Assembly: GCA_007135845.1 (NCBI GenBank) | Contig: SLIC01000162.1 | Span: forward strand, 1 to 6,374 | Reading direction: 5' to 3' | DNA from: Candidatus Brevefilum sp. | GTDB taxonomy: Bacteria; Chloroflexota; Anaerolineae; Anaerolineales; Anaerolineaceae | DNA: 6,374 nt | Part shown: piece after piece, positions 6,281-6,374 of the stretch | Position numbering within the stretch: the stretch's first letter is position 1 | Layout of the letters: the number at the start of each line of letters is the position of its first letter | Position numbers and translations under genes: made by a program | The notes under the pieces: generated by a model | Database searches by the model: none | What the model was told of the DNA's origin: nothing | What the model saw: only the letters and a program-made list of their open reading frames with translations

Positions 6281-6303
6281 CCCAATACCATGCAAATATT
6301 GGG
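6281..6303. promoter_or_regulatory. Operator-like palindrome (CCCAATA-N9-TATTGGG)
   Basis: Perfect 7-bp inverted repeat arms, CCCAATA at 6281-6287 and TATTGGG at 6297-6303, around a 9-nt centre. It begins about 13 nt downstream of the predicted transcription start, so a dimeric repressor bound here could block the promoter. It is not followed by a run of T on either strand, so it does not look like a terminator. No regulator gene is present in the window. Confidence 0.4.
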
Positions 6304-6322
6304 TAGTGTGCAGCGCAAAAAT

Positions 6323-6351
6323 ATTATATTTAAATCCAATTATAATGTCAA
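6323..6351 (-). promoter_or_regulatory. Consensus sigma70-type promoter
   Basis: On the minus strand, TTGACA (6346-6351) and TATAAT (6323-6328) are separated by exactly 17 nt (6329-6345). Both hexamers match the sigma70 consensus fully. Predicted transcription start is about 6 to 7 nt downstream, near 6316. This orientation and position place it as the promoter of the eight-gene operon, with a leader of about 250 nt. The surrounding sequence is AT-rich, so chance matches are more likely than elsewhere, but a perfect pair at perfect spacing is unusual. Confidence 0.75.
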
Positions 6352-6374
6352 TTACTTGAATATATTATTAAGCA

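Larger units (their letters stand above)
6066..6374 (-). other. Non-coding upstream leader and promoter region of the operon
   Basis: This stretch of 309 nt holds no credible gene. It contains, from the operon side outward, the SD of the first gene (6073-6077), an AT-rich zone (about 6095-6155), a 10-bp hairpin (6157-6181), a more GC-rich block (about 6182-6255), an operator-like palindrome (6281-6303) and a consensus promoter (6323-6351). Transcription from that promoter would give a leader of about 250 nt. Two short open frames exist in it, 41 residues on the minus strand (6166-6291) and 58 on the plus strand (6183-6359), but neither has a convincing Shine-Dalgarno sequence nor a recognisable product. 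Confidence 0.7.

Noticed and set aside
6183..6359. Plus-strand open frame of 58 residues in the leader region.
   Set aside because: No Shine-Dalgarno sequence, no recognised motif, and it runs through the palindrome and promoter of the opposite strand.
1..6374. CRISPR arrays, tRNA or rRNA genes, insertion sequences and transposase genes.
   Set aside because: No regularly spaced repeats, no cloverleaf-like segment and no transposase motif were seen on either strand.

Overview
The window is one minus-strand operon for the membrane arm of a complex I-like, ion-pumping respiratory complex, cut off at the left edge. Transcribed from right to left, it encodes a DUF4040/MbhD-type protein, an MbhE-type protein, a NuoK/MrpC/MbhG-type subunit, three antiporter-like subunits (a divergent NuoL-like one, then NuoM/MrpD-like and NuoN/MrpD-like ones), a NuoA/MbhI-like subunit, and the first 97 codons of a NuoB/MbhJ-type iron-sulfur subunit. 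The last gene carries a CxGC motif typical of group 4 (energy-converting) [NiFe]-hydrogenase small subunits rather than the tandem Cys-Cys of respiratory complex I. The large subunit (NuoD/MbhL), NuoC-like, NuoH-like and NuoI-like genes would be expected beyond position 1, so the electron acceptor (protons, sulfur compounds or other) cannot be decided here.

Layout: 6066-6374 is a non-coding leader and promoter region with a consensus-perfect sigma70-type promoter on the minus strand (TTGACA, 17 bp, TATAAT), a 7-bp-arm palindrome just inside the predicted transcript, and a 10-bp hairpin further down. The eight genes 6065-1 are tightly packed, with gaps of at most 20 nt and 4-8 nt overlaps (two ATGA stop/start overlaps). 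This fits one polycistronic message with translational coupling. No gene on the plus strand is credible.

How they work together: the three antiporter-like subunits and the K-like and MbhD/E-like (together NuoJ-like) proteins would form the proton- or sodium-pumping membrane arm. The A-like subunit and the B-like Fe-S subunit begin the redox module that drives it. The operon has complex I-like J-K-L-M-N order but J is split Mbh/Mrp-style, and no MrpB/MbhF-, MrpE-, F- or G-type genes are present between promoter and K-like gene. The L-like protein is degenerate in its antiporter half and ends in a long amphipathic segment plus a last membrane helix, reminiscent of the lateral helix of NuoL.

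Organism: clearly bacterial (strong Shine-Dalgarno sequences, sigma70 consensus promoter, GTG and TTG starts), of moderate GC content, probably anaerobic. An Anaerolineae-type Chloroflexota is my best guess from the style of the operon, but this is a weak inference and nothing in the window proves it.
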